A DNA stretch of 33,741 bases from Candidatus Anaeroferrophillacea bacterium (GTDB lineage: Bacteria > Desulfobacterota > Anaeroferrophillalia > Anaeroferrophillales > Anaeroferrophillaceae): positions 1 to 33,741 of the forward strand of contig JAFGAM010000141.1 of the NCBI GenBank assembly GCA_016933675.1, read 5' to 3'. The notes beneath the pieces are model-generated. The model had not been told where the DNA came from. It did not search any database and was given only the letters and a program-made list of their open reading frames with translations. The translations under genes and the position numbers were made by a program. Position 1 is the first letter of the stretch. Every line of letters starts with the position of its first letter. Below, piece by piece: positions 7,762 through 14,820 of the stretch.

Positions 7762-8201
7762 GGGATAACCGTTTGGCGTTAACCGTTTAACACTAAAACA
7801 ACTATGTCCGTGTCGCCGTAATCTGGCCGTGGAGAGATAGAAATGGTTACGGGGCTGAGGGTAGCTCCTTAAAATCGGTGGTCGCCCCTCACCATACCCC
7901 CTTGATTGAGGGGATCAGAAAACGTTCTACAAGAACCTCATTAGCAAGATAATATGGAAAATCACTTCATTGATGTGGAAGCCAACGATAATAAACTCGT
8001 AACAACTCGAAAAACGGGCTGGCTAAGTAAAAAGCTCCAGCTGCAAGGCGCGCAAATCCTGAGGAATGAGGCGTACATAAAGTACGCCGCAATGACGAAG
8101 GGTGCAGCGCAACGCAGCAGATGGAGACTTTTTACGACGCCATCAACGATGATTTGTCCGCAAGATGAAAAGCGCAGGGGATTGTACGCATCCCCCCCGA
8201 C
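7762..8201. other. Gene-free convergent region, mostly unidentified
   Basis: 440 nt between two converging transcription units. The first 260 nt are less GC-rich than the surroundings and show no gene, promoter or RNA that I recognise. From 8029 the region is occupied by a long imperfect palindrome. An open frame beginning at 7954 runs through the palindrome into the antisense of the next gene and has no recognisable protein features. Confidence 0.6.
8029..8133 (-). repeat. 105-bp imperfect palindromic interspersed element
   Basis: The element opens with AAAAAGCTCCAGCTGC and closes with GCAGATGGAGACTTTTT. Its centre is GGCGTAC-ATAAA-GTACGCC, so the whole sequence can fold into one long, bulged hairpin. 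The minus-strand block at 8108-8126 shares 18 of 19 bases with 32444-32462 in the ribosomal operon. In both places a spacer of 17 nt leads to an identical 9-base GCGGCGTAC at the hairpin centre. There is no open frame or transposase, so it is either a non-autonomous mobile palindrome or a REP-like repeat. I believe similar elements are common in deltaproteobacterial genomes, from memory and unchecked. Confidence 0.8.
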
Positions 8202-8233
8202 TAAAAAAGGCGGCTGCGCATTGCGCAGCCGCC
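8202..8233 (-). terminator. Intrinsic terminator of the parA operon
   Basis: On the minus strand GGCGGCTGCGC (8233-8223) pairs perfectly with GCGCAGCCGCC (8219-8209) across a 3-nt loop, followed directly by TTTTTT. It lies 46 nt past the stop codon of the coiled-coil membrane protein gene. Confidence 0.93.
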
Positions 8234-8279
8234 ATATGGCAAACCGTATGAAGTATGAGCTGTACAGATTCGGATTGCC

Positions 8280-9218
8280 TTACTTCACGCCGTCGATCAT
8301 CTTCTGCAGATCGGCCTGCATCTTCTTCAGCGCCTCGGCCACTTCGCCCTCGGCGTTGGCCGCCATGGTCTCCAACGCCTCCACCGAAGCCGCCACCGAC
8401 TTCTGCAATTTGGCCTTCTCGGCTTCCACCAGCTTGGCATTCAGGGCATCCACCTTGGCATCGATCGCGTCGATACGGGCGGTCAGGGCTCCCTTGCTCT
8501 TCTGGAGATCGGAAAGCACCGAAGGCGAACCCGTGGAGGTCGAGGCATAAAACCATACCAGAGCCAGCGCGGCAATCGCTACGAACAACGCCACAAAGGA
8601 CACCATGCCGCCAGTGCCAGCTTCAGCCTGCTGCTGTACCACCCTTTGTTCCTGTGCATCTGCCATCTGCTTCTCACCTTTCACCAAATGATTTTCGGTT
8701 GTATGTTCCATTTCTGCAGTATCCACGCTCTCGGGACGATCTGCAATCACCGGTTCCGAGGTCGACTCCACCGCCGATTCCGGGGTCGATTCCGGTTCCG
8801 CCGCAACGCCGTCGGCAGATTCACCGGCCAAGGCCTCAGCAATCGGCGCATCCCCGACCGGGGTTTCCTCCGCCGGCGTCGTCATCGCCGCTTCCCCTTC
8901 GACCGGGGTGGCTGTCTCGGCTGGCTTCTCCATCGTCTTTTCCTCCGCCTGTGTCACCGTCACCGCAGCCGCTTCCTCCCGGATCGCCGCCTCGGTCACG
9001 GGCTGTTTTCCACCCTGATCGTCGTCCCCGGCCGGACGCTCACCGACTTCCGGAGCGGCAGAAAAAGACCCTTCCCGAGATGACTCGGCGGCGAAAAAAG
9101 CCGCCATCTTATCCTTCCGATCACGAGTCACACCGGAGGATTCCGGCACCTCGGCCAACGCCCGTTTCCGGCGCTCGGCCGCAGTCTTCCGTTTTCCCCT
9201 GCTGGTGGAAGTGGTCAT
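8280..9218 (-). CDS. Membrane-anchored coiled-coil protein paired with a ParA ATPase, function unknown
   Basis: A 312-residue protein I do not recognise as a named family. The ATG at 9218 overlaps the parA stop (ATGA), so it is translationally coupled. The N-terminus (residues 7-20) is strongly basic (RGKRKTAAERRKRA). Residues 50-200 are low-complexity, rich in Glu, Ala, Thr and Pro, and probably disordered. One transmembrane helix covers residues 205-225 (VSFVALFVAIAALALVWFYA). Residues 236-310 form an Ala/Lys/Asp coiled coil with heptad spacing. Short Lys/Arg-rich N-terminal peptides are how many ParB-like and adaptor proteins activate ParA ATPases, so this is plausibly the ParA partner; that is inference. 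An internal ATG at 8666 with an AAAGGTGA site eight nt upstream could give a shorter 128-residue membrane/coiled-coil product. Confidence 0.75.
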   Translation of the reverse strand: MTTSTSRGKRKTAAERRKRALAEVPESSGVTRDRKDKMAAFFAAESSREGSFSAAPEVGERPAGDDDQGGKQPVTEAAIREEAAAVTVTQAEEKTMEKPAETATPVEGEAAMTTPAEETPVGDAPIAEALAGESADGVAAEPESTPESAVESTSEPVIADRPESVDTAEMEHTTENHLVKGEKQMADAQEQRVVQQQAEAGTGGMVSFVALFVAIAALALVWFYASTSTGSPSVLSDLQKSKGALTARIDAIDAKVDALNAKLVEAEKAKLQKSVAASVEALETMAANAEGEVAEALKKMQADLQKMIDGVK

Positions 9219-9961
9219 GCAAAGAGCTCCCTGCACACCTGCTGATAATCCTCTCCCGCCCGGCTGCGGCGGCTGAACTCGAAAATCGTCTGCCGAGCGC
9301 TGGAGGCCTGTTTCATCCTCGTATCCGTGCGGATCGGCGTCAGCACGGCATCACCGTAACGCTCACGCAGTGCCGCGAGCACTTCCTTGCTCATATTGAC
9401 CCGCTGGTCAAAAAACGTCGGCAGAATACCGGCAACCCGGATCCGCTTGTCGAAAAACTCCTCGATCATGGCCAGGTTGTCGTACACATGATTCGCCCCC
9501 ACCATCGCCAGGTAGTCCATGCTCACCGGGATTACCAGCTCGTCGGCATACACCAGGGCGTTCTGGCTGAGGATCGACAGCGATGGAGAACAGTCCAGCA
9601 GAACCACATCGATATCCGGCACCACCTCCGGCAACCGGCGCAACGCCCGGGACAGGCTTTCCTCCCGCCGGGGGCGGGCGACGAGGATGGTTTCGCAGGC
9701 CGCCACCGAAGCATCCGCCAGAATGCAGAAAAGATTGGGACGGGCCTCCACCATACACTCGGTCAGCGACCGGTTATCAACGAGCAACTCGTACAACCCG
9801 CCCGGAGCCTCGACCCCGAGGCTGACGCCGACGTTGCCCTGGGCATCCAGGTCAACAATCAGAACCCGCTTGCCGGCGGTGGCAAGACAATGGGCGAGGG
9901 TGACTACCGAAGTGGTCTTTCCGGTACCGCCCTTGAAATTCTGGCAGGCAATTTTCCGCAA
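9215..9961 (-). CDS. ParA/MinD-type ATPase (orphan, no ParB nearby)
   Basis: A 248-residue cytoplasmic ATPase. It has the deviant Walker A at residues 10-17 (KGGTGKTT) with the signature Lys10, then LIVDLDAQGN, the switch region VVLLDCSPSLS, and the C-terminal segment TPIRTDTRMKQASSARQTIF. These place it in the ParA family rather than MinD. Such ATPases use ATP-dependent DNA or membrane binding to position chromosomes, plasmids or protein assemblies. The only in-frame start after the upstream stop is the TTG at 9961, with a weak ribosome site. There is no parB or parS-like site nearby; the sole partner is the overlapping downstream membrane coiled-coil gene. It has its own promoter at 9997-10026. 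Confidence 0.9.
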   Translation of the reverse strand: MRKIACQNFKGGTGKTTSVVTLAHCLATAGKRVLIVDLDAQGNVGVSLGVEAPGGLYELLVDNRSLTECMVEARPNLFCILADASVAACETILVARPRREESLSRALRRLPEVVPDIDVVLLDCSPSLSILSQNALVYADELVIPVSMDYLAMVGANHVYDNLAMIEEFFDKRIRVAGILPTFFDQRVNMSKEVLAALRERYGDAVLTPIRTDTRMKQASSARQTIFEFSRRSRAGEDYQQVCRELFA

Positions 9962-9996
9962 GGCTTCAATATTTTAGGGATCAAAGAAACGTAGAG

Positions 9997-10026
9997 GGTA
10001 TAGCAAATCGGCGTTTTGGTTGTCAA
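9997..10026 (-). promoter_or_regulatory. Promoter of the parA two-gene unit
   Basis: On the minus strand, a perfect TTGACA (10021-10026) is separated by 18 nt from TATACC (9997-10002, 4 of 6). Transcription would start near 9990, giving a leader of about 30 nt before the TTG start. The sequence is AT-richer than the flanking genes. Confidence 0.65.
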
Positions 10027-10048
10027 GGACTTTGTGCCTGACGCCCTC

Positions 10049-11527
10049 TCATCCGCGCAACATGAGTGCTTCGACCGACGTCCGCAGGTGCAGAAAAATA
10101 TCGACGATGGCGGGGTCGAACTGGCTGCCGCTCCCCCGGAATATCTCCGCGAATGCCTCCGGCGGCGCCAGCGGCCGACGATAGGCCCGGATGGAGGTCA
10201 TGGCGTCAAAGGCATCCGCGACGCCCAGAATACGTGACATCAGGGGGATATCCGCGCCCCCCAGGCCGTCCGGGTAGCCGCTGCCGTCCCAGCGTTCATG
10301 ATGATGGTAAACTATGGGCACAATGAGCGACAGGGAGGTGATGGGCATTAGGATGTGCTTCCCGGTTACCGGATGCTGCTTGATGATTTCATATTCCGAC
10401 GCCGTCAGCGGACCCGGTTTATTCAGAATCGCTTCACTGATGCCGATCTTGCCGATATCGTGCAGCATTCCGGCCTGCCCCAGCAGTTCGATTTCATCGA
10501 CGCTCAGTTTCATCGCCCGGGCAATGGCTTCAGCATAGCGCGTCACCTGCTGGGAATGACCATGGGTGTACCGGTCCTTGGCTTCGAGGGCGCAGGCAAA
10601 GCTTCTGATGGTCTGCAGGTAGTTCTGCTGGGTATTCTCGTAGAGGAAGGCATTCTCGATCGCCCCGGCGCCCTTGGCGGCAAGAATGTAGAGGGCGCGA
10701 CCGTCATGATCGCTGAAGGTCACCCCGGGGGTCAGGGAAAAAAGATTGAGCAGACCGACAAAACGGTTGTTGGCCTTGAGGGAGATGCTCAGCAGCGAAC
10801 CGACCTCCCCCCGGTGCGGCGATTCTGCGCACAACAACTCGTGCAACGGGCTGCCGGGCGCGGAGATACGGACACCATGGCCGTTGAAAAACGGTCGCAG
10901 ATGGTTCTCCGCCACCACCGCCGGCAGGCTGCCGACAAACTCCTCGCACTCGCGTTCGGTGCCGCTGCTGCCCTGATGCCCGGAAAGCACCAGATCACGG
11001 CTCATCTCGTCCCGCAGGTAGAGTACCGCGAGATCGGCCAACGACTGCACGCAGGCGGCATCAAGCATCACCTCGATGATCCTGGTCGCCTCAAGGCTGG
11101 AACTGATGGCCTCGCTGGCGTTGTAGAGCACGATCATCTCCTTGAGCTGGATGTTTTCCCGCTCAAGGCGTTGTTTCTCGATGGCCCGCCTGACGGTGAG
11201 TTTCACATGATCAATGTTGAAGGGCTTGATGATGTAGTCATAGACCCCCATCTTGATGGCACAGACCGCAGTCTCCACCGTCGCGTAGCCGGTAATGATT
11301 ATCACCAGCGGCGGGTTGCGGAGCTTGCCGATCTCCCCCAGCAGCTCCATCCCTCCCATGCGCGGCATCTTCAGGTCGGTAAGCACCAGATCGAAGCTGC
11401 GGCGGCTCAGATGTTCGAGGGCTTCGATGCCGTTGGTGGCGGTTGTCGGCTGATAGCCCTCATCGAGCAGGACATGGTAGAGCATGTCGACAATTGCGCG
11501 ATCGTCATCGACCAGCAGAACTTTCAT
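10049..11527 (-). CDS. Response regulator with REC and HD-GYP domains, probable cyclic-di-GMP phosphodiesterase
   Basis: A 492-residue protein. The REC domain is at about residues 1-120: acidic pocket DDD at 7-9, phospho-acceptor Asp51 (LTDLKMP), Lys101 (IIKPFN). A middle segment at about 135-300 resembles a GAF sensor. The HD-GYP domain is at about 300-480, with HD at 356-357 (LHDIGK), HHHERWDGSGYPDGL at 408-422 holding the GYP motif, and VADAFDAMTS. The complete motif set suggests hydrolysis of cyclic di-GMP, switched by phosphorylation from a histidine kinase not encoded in the window. It probably acts in motility, biofilm or stress control. It is transcribed alone, divergently from cobU, with a candidate promoter at 11709-11737 and a leader of about 175 nt. 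The stop lies 23 nt upstream of the parA promoter. Confidence 0.93.
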   Translation of the reverse strand: MKVLLVDDDRAIVDMLYHVLLDEGYQPTTATNGIEALEHLSRRSFDLVLTDLKMPRMGGMELLGEIGKLRNPPLVIIITGYATVETAVCAIKMGVYDYIIKPFNIDHVKLTVRRAIEKQRLERENIQLKEMIVLYNASEAISSSLEATRIIEVMLDAACVQSLADLAVLYLRDEMSRDLVLSGHQGSSGTERECEEFVGSLPAVVAENHLRPFFNGHGVRISAPGSPLHELLCAESPHRGEVGSLLSISLKANNRFVGLLNLFSLTPGVTFSDHDGRALYILAAKGAGAIENAFLYENTQQNYLQTIRSFACALEAKDRYTHGHSQQVTRYAEAIARAMKLSVDEIELLGQAGMLHDIGKIGISEAILNKPGPLTASEYEIIKQHPVTGKHILMPITSLSLIVPIVYHHHERWDGSGYPDGLGGADIPLMSRILGVADAFDAMTSIRAYRRPLAPPEAFAEIFRGSGSQFDPAIVDIFLHLRTSVEALMLRG

Positions 11528-11708
11528 CTATTCAAAACCTCGACGGCCCCGTCACTACCCCAGGCTCCGCGTTGTCTGCCGGTCTCTGCCACACCCAATG
11601 CGACCCGGGCGCAATACAGAAACCGAGCTGCCGGCACCAAGGCCGGTCCGCTGATGATGGCTCCGCAAAAACCATACCGGACACTACCGGCCGAAACCGG
11701 CGAAAAAC

Positions 11709-11737
11709 ATGATTTCCCCTATCGGCGGGAAAGTCAA
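11709..11737 (-). promoter_or_regulatory. Sigma-70-like promoter for the HD-GYP regulator gene
   Basis: On the minus strand TTGACT (11732-11737, 5 of 6) is separated by 17 nt from AATCAT (11709-11714, 4 of 6). The start would lie near 11702. Confidence 0.5.
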
Positions 11738-11784
11738 AAAACTGAAGCACTCGCTTAATTTCGGCGCCGGCCGCCGAAAAAGGT

Positions 11785-11812
11785 TTGACAGCCTTCACCC
11801 CTTTGGGATACG
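11785..11812 (+). promoter_or_regulatory. Candidate promoter of the cob operon
   Basis: A perfect TTGACA (11785-11790) is followed after 16 nt by GATACG (11807-11812, 3 of 6). The -10 is poor, so the call rests mostly on the -35 and on its position upstream of cobU with a leader of about 130 nt. Confidence 0.4.
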
Positions 11813-11945
11813 AAAACGGCTGGGAATCGGACGTCACCGGCACTGCTACCGGTACCGCAACAACCGGCAAAATTCAATGGTAAAGGGCCGCGAAACCGTA
11901 GCCCGGACGAAAAAGGATAGGGGCTTCACAACCGCTCCGCACGAC

Positions 11946-12497
11946 ATGAATGAACCATTGCCCGAGAACATTTCAATGCCCGTGCTGGTGACCGGCGGCA
12001 GCCGCAGCGGCAAGAGCACCTTCGCCCAGCGGCTGGCCGAATCGCTTCCCGGACGCCGGGCCTACATCGCCACGGCGGAGGTTTCCGACCGCGAGATGGC
12101 CGAGCGCATCGCCCGGCACCAGGACCAGCGCGGCAGTGCCTGGCTGATGACCATCGAGGAACCGCGGGAACTGCCGGCGGCACTTCGGCGGGTGGCGGCG
12201 AACTACGACATCATCATGGTCGACTGCGTCACCATCTGGCTGGCAAACCTGATGCTGGCCGATGATACCCGGCCGGACGCCGCCCTGCTCGCCCGGGTCA
12301 ACGACCTGACCGCGGCACTGCGGGAAACCACCGCCCGAACCGTCCTGGTAACCAACGAGGTAGGTTCGGGTATCGTCCCGGAAAACCGGCTGGCACGCCG
12401 CTTCCGCGATCTCGCCGGACTGGCGAACCAGAGGCTGGCGGCGGCGGCCGGCAGCGTCTATCTGGTTGCCTGCGGCCTGCCGCTGAAACTCAAGTAG
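11946..12497 (+). CDS. cobU: Bifunctional adenosylcobinamide kinase / adenosylcobinamide-phosphate guanylyltransferase
   Basis: A 183-residue cytoplasmic enzyme that phosphorylates adenosylcobinamide and transfers GMP to it, the activation step of cobalamin nucleotide-loop assembly. The P-loop is at residues 17-24 (GGSRSGKS). There follow AYIATAE, the RHQDQR segment with the likely guanylylated His, VDCVTIWLANLM, and TNEVGSGIVPENRLARRFRDL, all diagnostic of CobU/CobP. The C-terminal GLPLKLK is also typical. Two ATGs are possible, 11946 and 11976, and neither has a strong Shine-Dalgarno. The first is annotated, but the second would begin right at the P-loop strand, as in many homologues. It is the first gene of the operon, and cobS follows after 7 nt. 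Confidence 0.93.
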   Translation: MNEPLPENISMPVLVTGGSRSGKSTFAQRLAESLPGRRAYIATAEVSDREMAERIARHQDQRGSAWLMTIEEPRELPAALRRVAANYDIIMVDCVTIWLANLMLADDTRPDAALLARVNDLTAALRETTARTVLVTNEVGSGIVPENRLARRFRDLAGLANQRLAAAAGSVYLVACGLPLKLK

Positions 12498-12504
12498 GCT
12501 CATC

Positions 12505-13251
12505 ATGCTGCACCGGCTGCACCTCGCACTGTCATTTCTTACCCGCCTGCCGCTGCCGCAGCCCCGCGTCACCGATGCCGGGGAAATCGGTGCCTCTCAG
12601 GCGATGTTTCCGCTCGCCGGGCTTTGTCTCGGCCTCCTGGCGGCGGCACTGCACCTGTTCGTCACCCGTCACCTGCCGCGCCCGGTGGAGGCGGCCGGCC
12701 TGCTGGTGCTGTTCACCTGGATGACCGGAGGCTTCCACCTCGACGGCCTGGCGGACACCGCCGACGGCATCTTCAGCGGCAGAAACGACCCTGACGACAT
12801 CCTCGCGATCATGAAGGACAGCGCCATCGGCACCATGGGCACCCTCGCCCTGCTGCTGGTGCTGCTGCTGAAATTCAGTTGTCTCACCAGCCTGCCGGCA
12901 GACCTGCTGCTGCCGGCCCTGTTGCTCTATCCCACCGCCGGCCGGCTCGGCATCGTCATCCAGGCCAAAATGGCTCCCTACGCCCGCCCTCGGGGCGGCC
13001 TCGGTAAAACCATGGTCGACGGCGCCGACGGCCGGCGCCTGGCGGGCGCCGCCGCCGCCACCTTCGCGGTCGCCGCGGCGACCGCCGGCTTTTCCGGCAT
13101 TGCCGTAACCGCCACCGGCATGGTATACGTGTACCTGATAACGCGCTACTTCATCCGCCGCCTCGGCGGCGCCACCGGCGACACCTTCGGCTTCACCGTG
13201 GAAACCGCCGAAACCGTGATCCTACTCTGCTTCAGCCTGATTGCCGCCTGA
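12505..13251 (+). CDS. cobS: Adenosylcobinamide-GDP ribazoletransferase (cobalamin synthase)
   Basis: A 248-residue integral membrane enzyme that joins adenosylcobinamide-GDP with alpha-ribazole (or its phosphate) to give cobalamin (phosphate). The conserved acidic motif TGGFHLDGLADTADG is at about residues 74-88, MKDSAIGTMG follows, and the C-terminal motif GGATGDTFG is present, all diagnostic of CobS. The remainder is hydrophobic, with about six membrane segments. It starts at the ATG at 12505, 7 nt after cobU. The product acts at the inner membrane, where the last steps of the pathway are assembled. Confidence 0.96.
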   Translation: MLHRLHLALSFLTRLPLPQPRVTDAGEIGASQAMFPLAGLCLGLLAAALHLFVTRHLPRPVEAAGLLVLFTWMTGGFHLDGLADTADGIFSGRNDPDDILAIMKDSAIGTMGTLALLLVLLLKFSCLTSLPADLLLPALLLYPTAGRLGIVIQAKMAPYARPRGGLGKTMVDGADGRRLAGAAAATFAVAAATAGFSGIAVTATGMVYVYLITRYFIRRLGGATGDTFGFTVETAETVILLCFSLIAA

Positions 13252-13348
13252 TTGCCGCCGGGAAAGACCCGGCCTGAAAGGCGCCGATCCACCGGCAACC
13301 CGGCAGCATCAACCGGACCAGGCCGGAGCGGTTGCAAACCCACAGGCA

Positions 13349-13978
13349 ATGACTGAACCGAACGCCGACATCACTACCGTTTTCCTGCTGCGCCACGGTC
13401 AGACCGTCAACACCGTCGACGGAAATTACCGTTACAACGGTCACATCGACGTGTTGACGACGCCGGAGGCCGAAGCGTTGATGGCCCGGCGCGCCCGGCA
13501 ACTGGCACCCTTCTCCGTCACCCACGCCTACAGCAGCGACCTTACGCGCAGCTCGTCGGGGGCGGCGATTATCGCCCGGGAGCTGGGCATCCCCCACGCC
13601 GCCAGTGCCATGCTGCGGGAGTTCGGCATGGGACGGTGGGAAGGCCTGACCTTCAACGAGGTTCGGCGGCAATACCCCGAAGACGTCGAACGCAAGTTCG
13701 CCGATTTCATCAACTACCGGATCCCCGGCAGCGAAACGATCGGGGAGATCCAGCAGCGGGTTTTTCCGGCGCTTGATGATATTGTTCGGCGACACCGCGG
13801 CGAAGTCATTGTGATCGTTGCCCACGGCGGCGTCAACATGCTCATTCTCTGCCGGGCACTGGGGCTGCCGCTGGAGAATATCTTCCGGCTGAAGCAGGAC
13901 TTCTGCTGCATCAACCGCATCGATTACCACCCGGACGGCTGCCGGGTGGCACTGATGAACGCCCCCTGCCCGCAGTGA
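13349..13978 (+). CDS. cobC: Histidine phosphatase, probable alpha-ribazole phosphatase
   Basis: A 209-residue member of the histidine phosphatase (phosphoglycerate mutase-like) superfamily. The phospho-acceptor motif LLRHGQT is near the N-terminus, the acid/base Glu lies in FGMGRWEGLTFNEV, and the second His is in VAHGGVNM. Placement directly after cobU and cobS suggests CobC, which removes the phosphate from alpha-ribazole phosphate or cobalamin phosphate. The fold alone would also allow a phosphoglycerate mutase or a broad phosphatase. The start at 13349 (ATG) leaves a 97-nt gap after cobS. The open frame continues upstream without recognisable sequence, so the internal ATG was chosen. Confidence 0.82.
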   Translation: MTEPNADITTVFLLRHGQTVNTVDGNYRYNGHIDVLTTPEAEALMARRARQLAPFSVTHAYSSDLTRSSSGAAIIARELGIPHAASAMLREFGMGRWEGLTFNEVRRQYPEDVERKFADFINYRIPGSETIGEIQQRVFPALDDIVRRHRGEVIVIVAHGGVNMLILCRALGLPLENIFRLKQDFCCINRIDYHPDGCRVALMNAPCPQ

Positions 13979-14045
13979 TCAGCAACCTGAACGTACTTGC
14001 CGCCGGTTGCGGGTTTCCGGCCGGCGGCTCCGGACGGAAACGCCG

Positions 14046-14753
14046 ATGACCTCTGACCGCAACCGCGGGCTTACCACGGACTCCCGTTGTCGGCAGCTTC
14101 CCGCCGGCGCCCTGTTGCTGGCCGCCGTCCTGCTGCTGTCTATGTTTGGCGCCTGCGGTCGCCGGGCACCCTTACCCGCGGCACCACAGGTGTCACCGGC
14201 AGACTTCCCGCCCCAGGAAGGAATTGCCTCGTGGTACGGCGACGAATTTCACGGCCGACCCACCGCCGCCGGTGATATTTACGACATGCACGCTCTTACC
14301 GCCGCCCACCGGGAACTGCCGCTGGGATCAAGGGTCCGGGTAACCAACCTGGAAAACCGGAAAACCGTGGAGGTGGAAGTAAACGACCGCGGACCCTTCG
14401 TCCGCGGCCGGATCATTGATCTCTCCTACGGCGCCGCCCGCCGGATCGAGATGGTTAACGAGGGCACGGCGCTGGTGCGCATCGATCTCCTCAGCCTGCC
14501 GCGAGCCATGACCGACCGCCTCTACCGCGTTCAGCTGGGCGCCTTCACTGTCCCGGAACGGGCCCGCGATCTGGCCCGCAGAGCCGCGGCGATGACCGAG
14601 AATCAGGTGGATATCGTCAGTGGTCCCTGCGGTCGCCGCCGGTGTTACCGCGTCCAGACCGGCCGCTTTGCCACCCGTGATGATGCGGAAGCCCTCCGCC
14701 AGCGGCTGGAACGAAAGGGCTGTGAAGGATTCGTCGTTATCGCCGATCAGTGA
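14046..14753 (+). CDS. rlpA: RlpA-family septal ring lytic transglycosylase with SPOR domain
   Basis: A 235-residue envelope protein. An N-terminal signal sequence has its hydrophobic core at residues 20-35 and a lipobox-like FGAC with Cys37, suggesting an outer-membrane lipoprotein. A double-psi beta-barrel RlpA domain at about 57-150 contains GIASWYGDEFHGRPTAAG, LTAAHRELPLGSRVRVTN and VNDRGPFVRGRIIDLSYGAA. His88 and Asp114 lie at positions conserved in active RlpA. A SPOR domain at about 157-235 (YRVQLGAF ... YRVQTGRF) would bind denuded septal glycan. RlpA cleaves such glycan during cell separation. It is unexpected between cobalamin genes: 67 nt after cobC and 67 nt before cobT, same strand, no terminator between. 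An upstream TTG at 14007 is a less likely start. Confidence 0.93.
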   Translation: MTSDRNRGLTTDSRCRQLPAGALLLAAVLLLSMFGACGRRAPLPAAPQVSPADFPPQEGIASWYGDEFHGRPTAAGDIYDMHALTAAHRELPLGSRVRVTNLENRKTVEVEVNDRGPFVRGRIIDLSYGAARRIEMVNEGTALVRIDLLSLPRAMTDRLYRVQLGAFTVPERARDLARRAAAMTENQVDIVSGPCGRRRCYRVQTGRFATRDDAEALRQRLERKGCEGFVVIADQ

Positions 14754-14820
14754 TCCCCCGACCTGCCGCCGTCACAACCACCGACCCGGCCAACCACGGG
14801 TTATCGAGGAATACGCCGCC

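Larger units (their letters stand above)
11528..11945. other. Divergent intergenic region between the HD-GYP regulator and cobU
   Basis: 418 nt with no convincing gene. It contains two back-to-back promoter candidates, minus strand at 11709-11737 and plus strand at 11785-11812, whose -35 boxes are 47 nt apart. I looked for a cobalamin riboswitch upstream of cobU and did not find the conserved B12-box elements. Several short CCGG-rich inverted repeats are present but none is convincing. Confidence 0.55.

Noticed and set aside
7954-8550. 198-codon plus-strand open frame across the palindromic repeat
   Set aside because: It reads through the repeat and the terminator stem into the antisense of the coiled-coil gene, has no ribosome site and shows no protein features.
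11528-11945. Possible cobalamin riboswitch upstream of cobU
   Set aside because: The conserved B12-box and surrounding core elements are not recognisable, and no U-run terminator or sequestering hairpin is seen before cobU.
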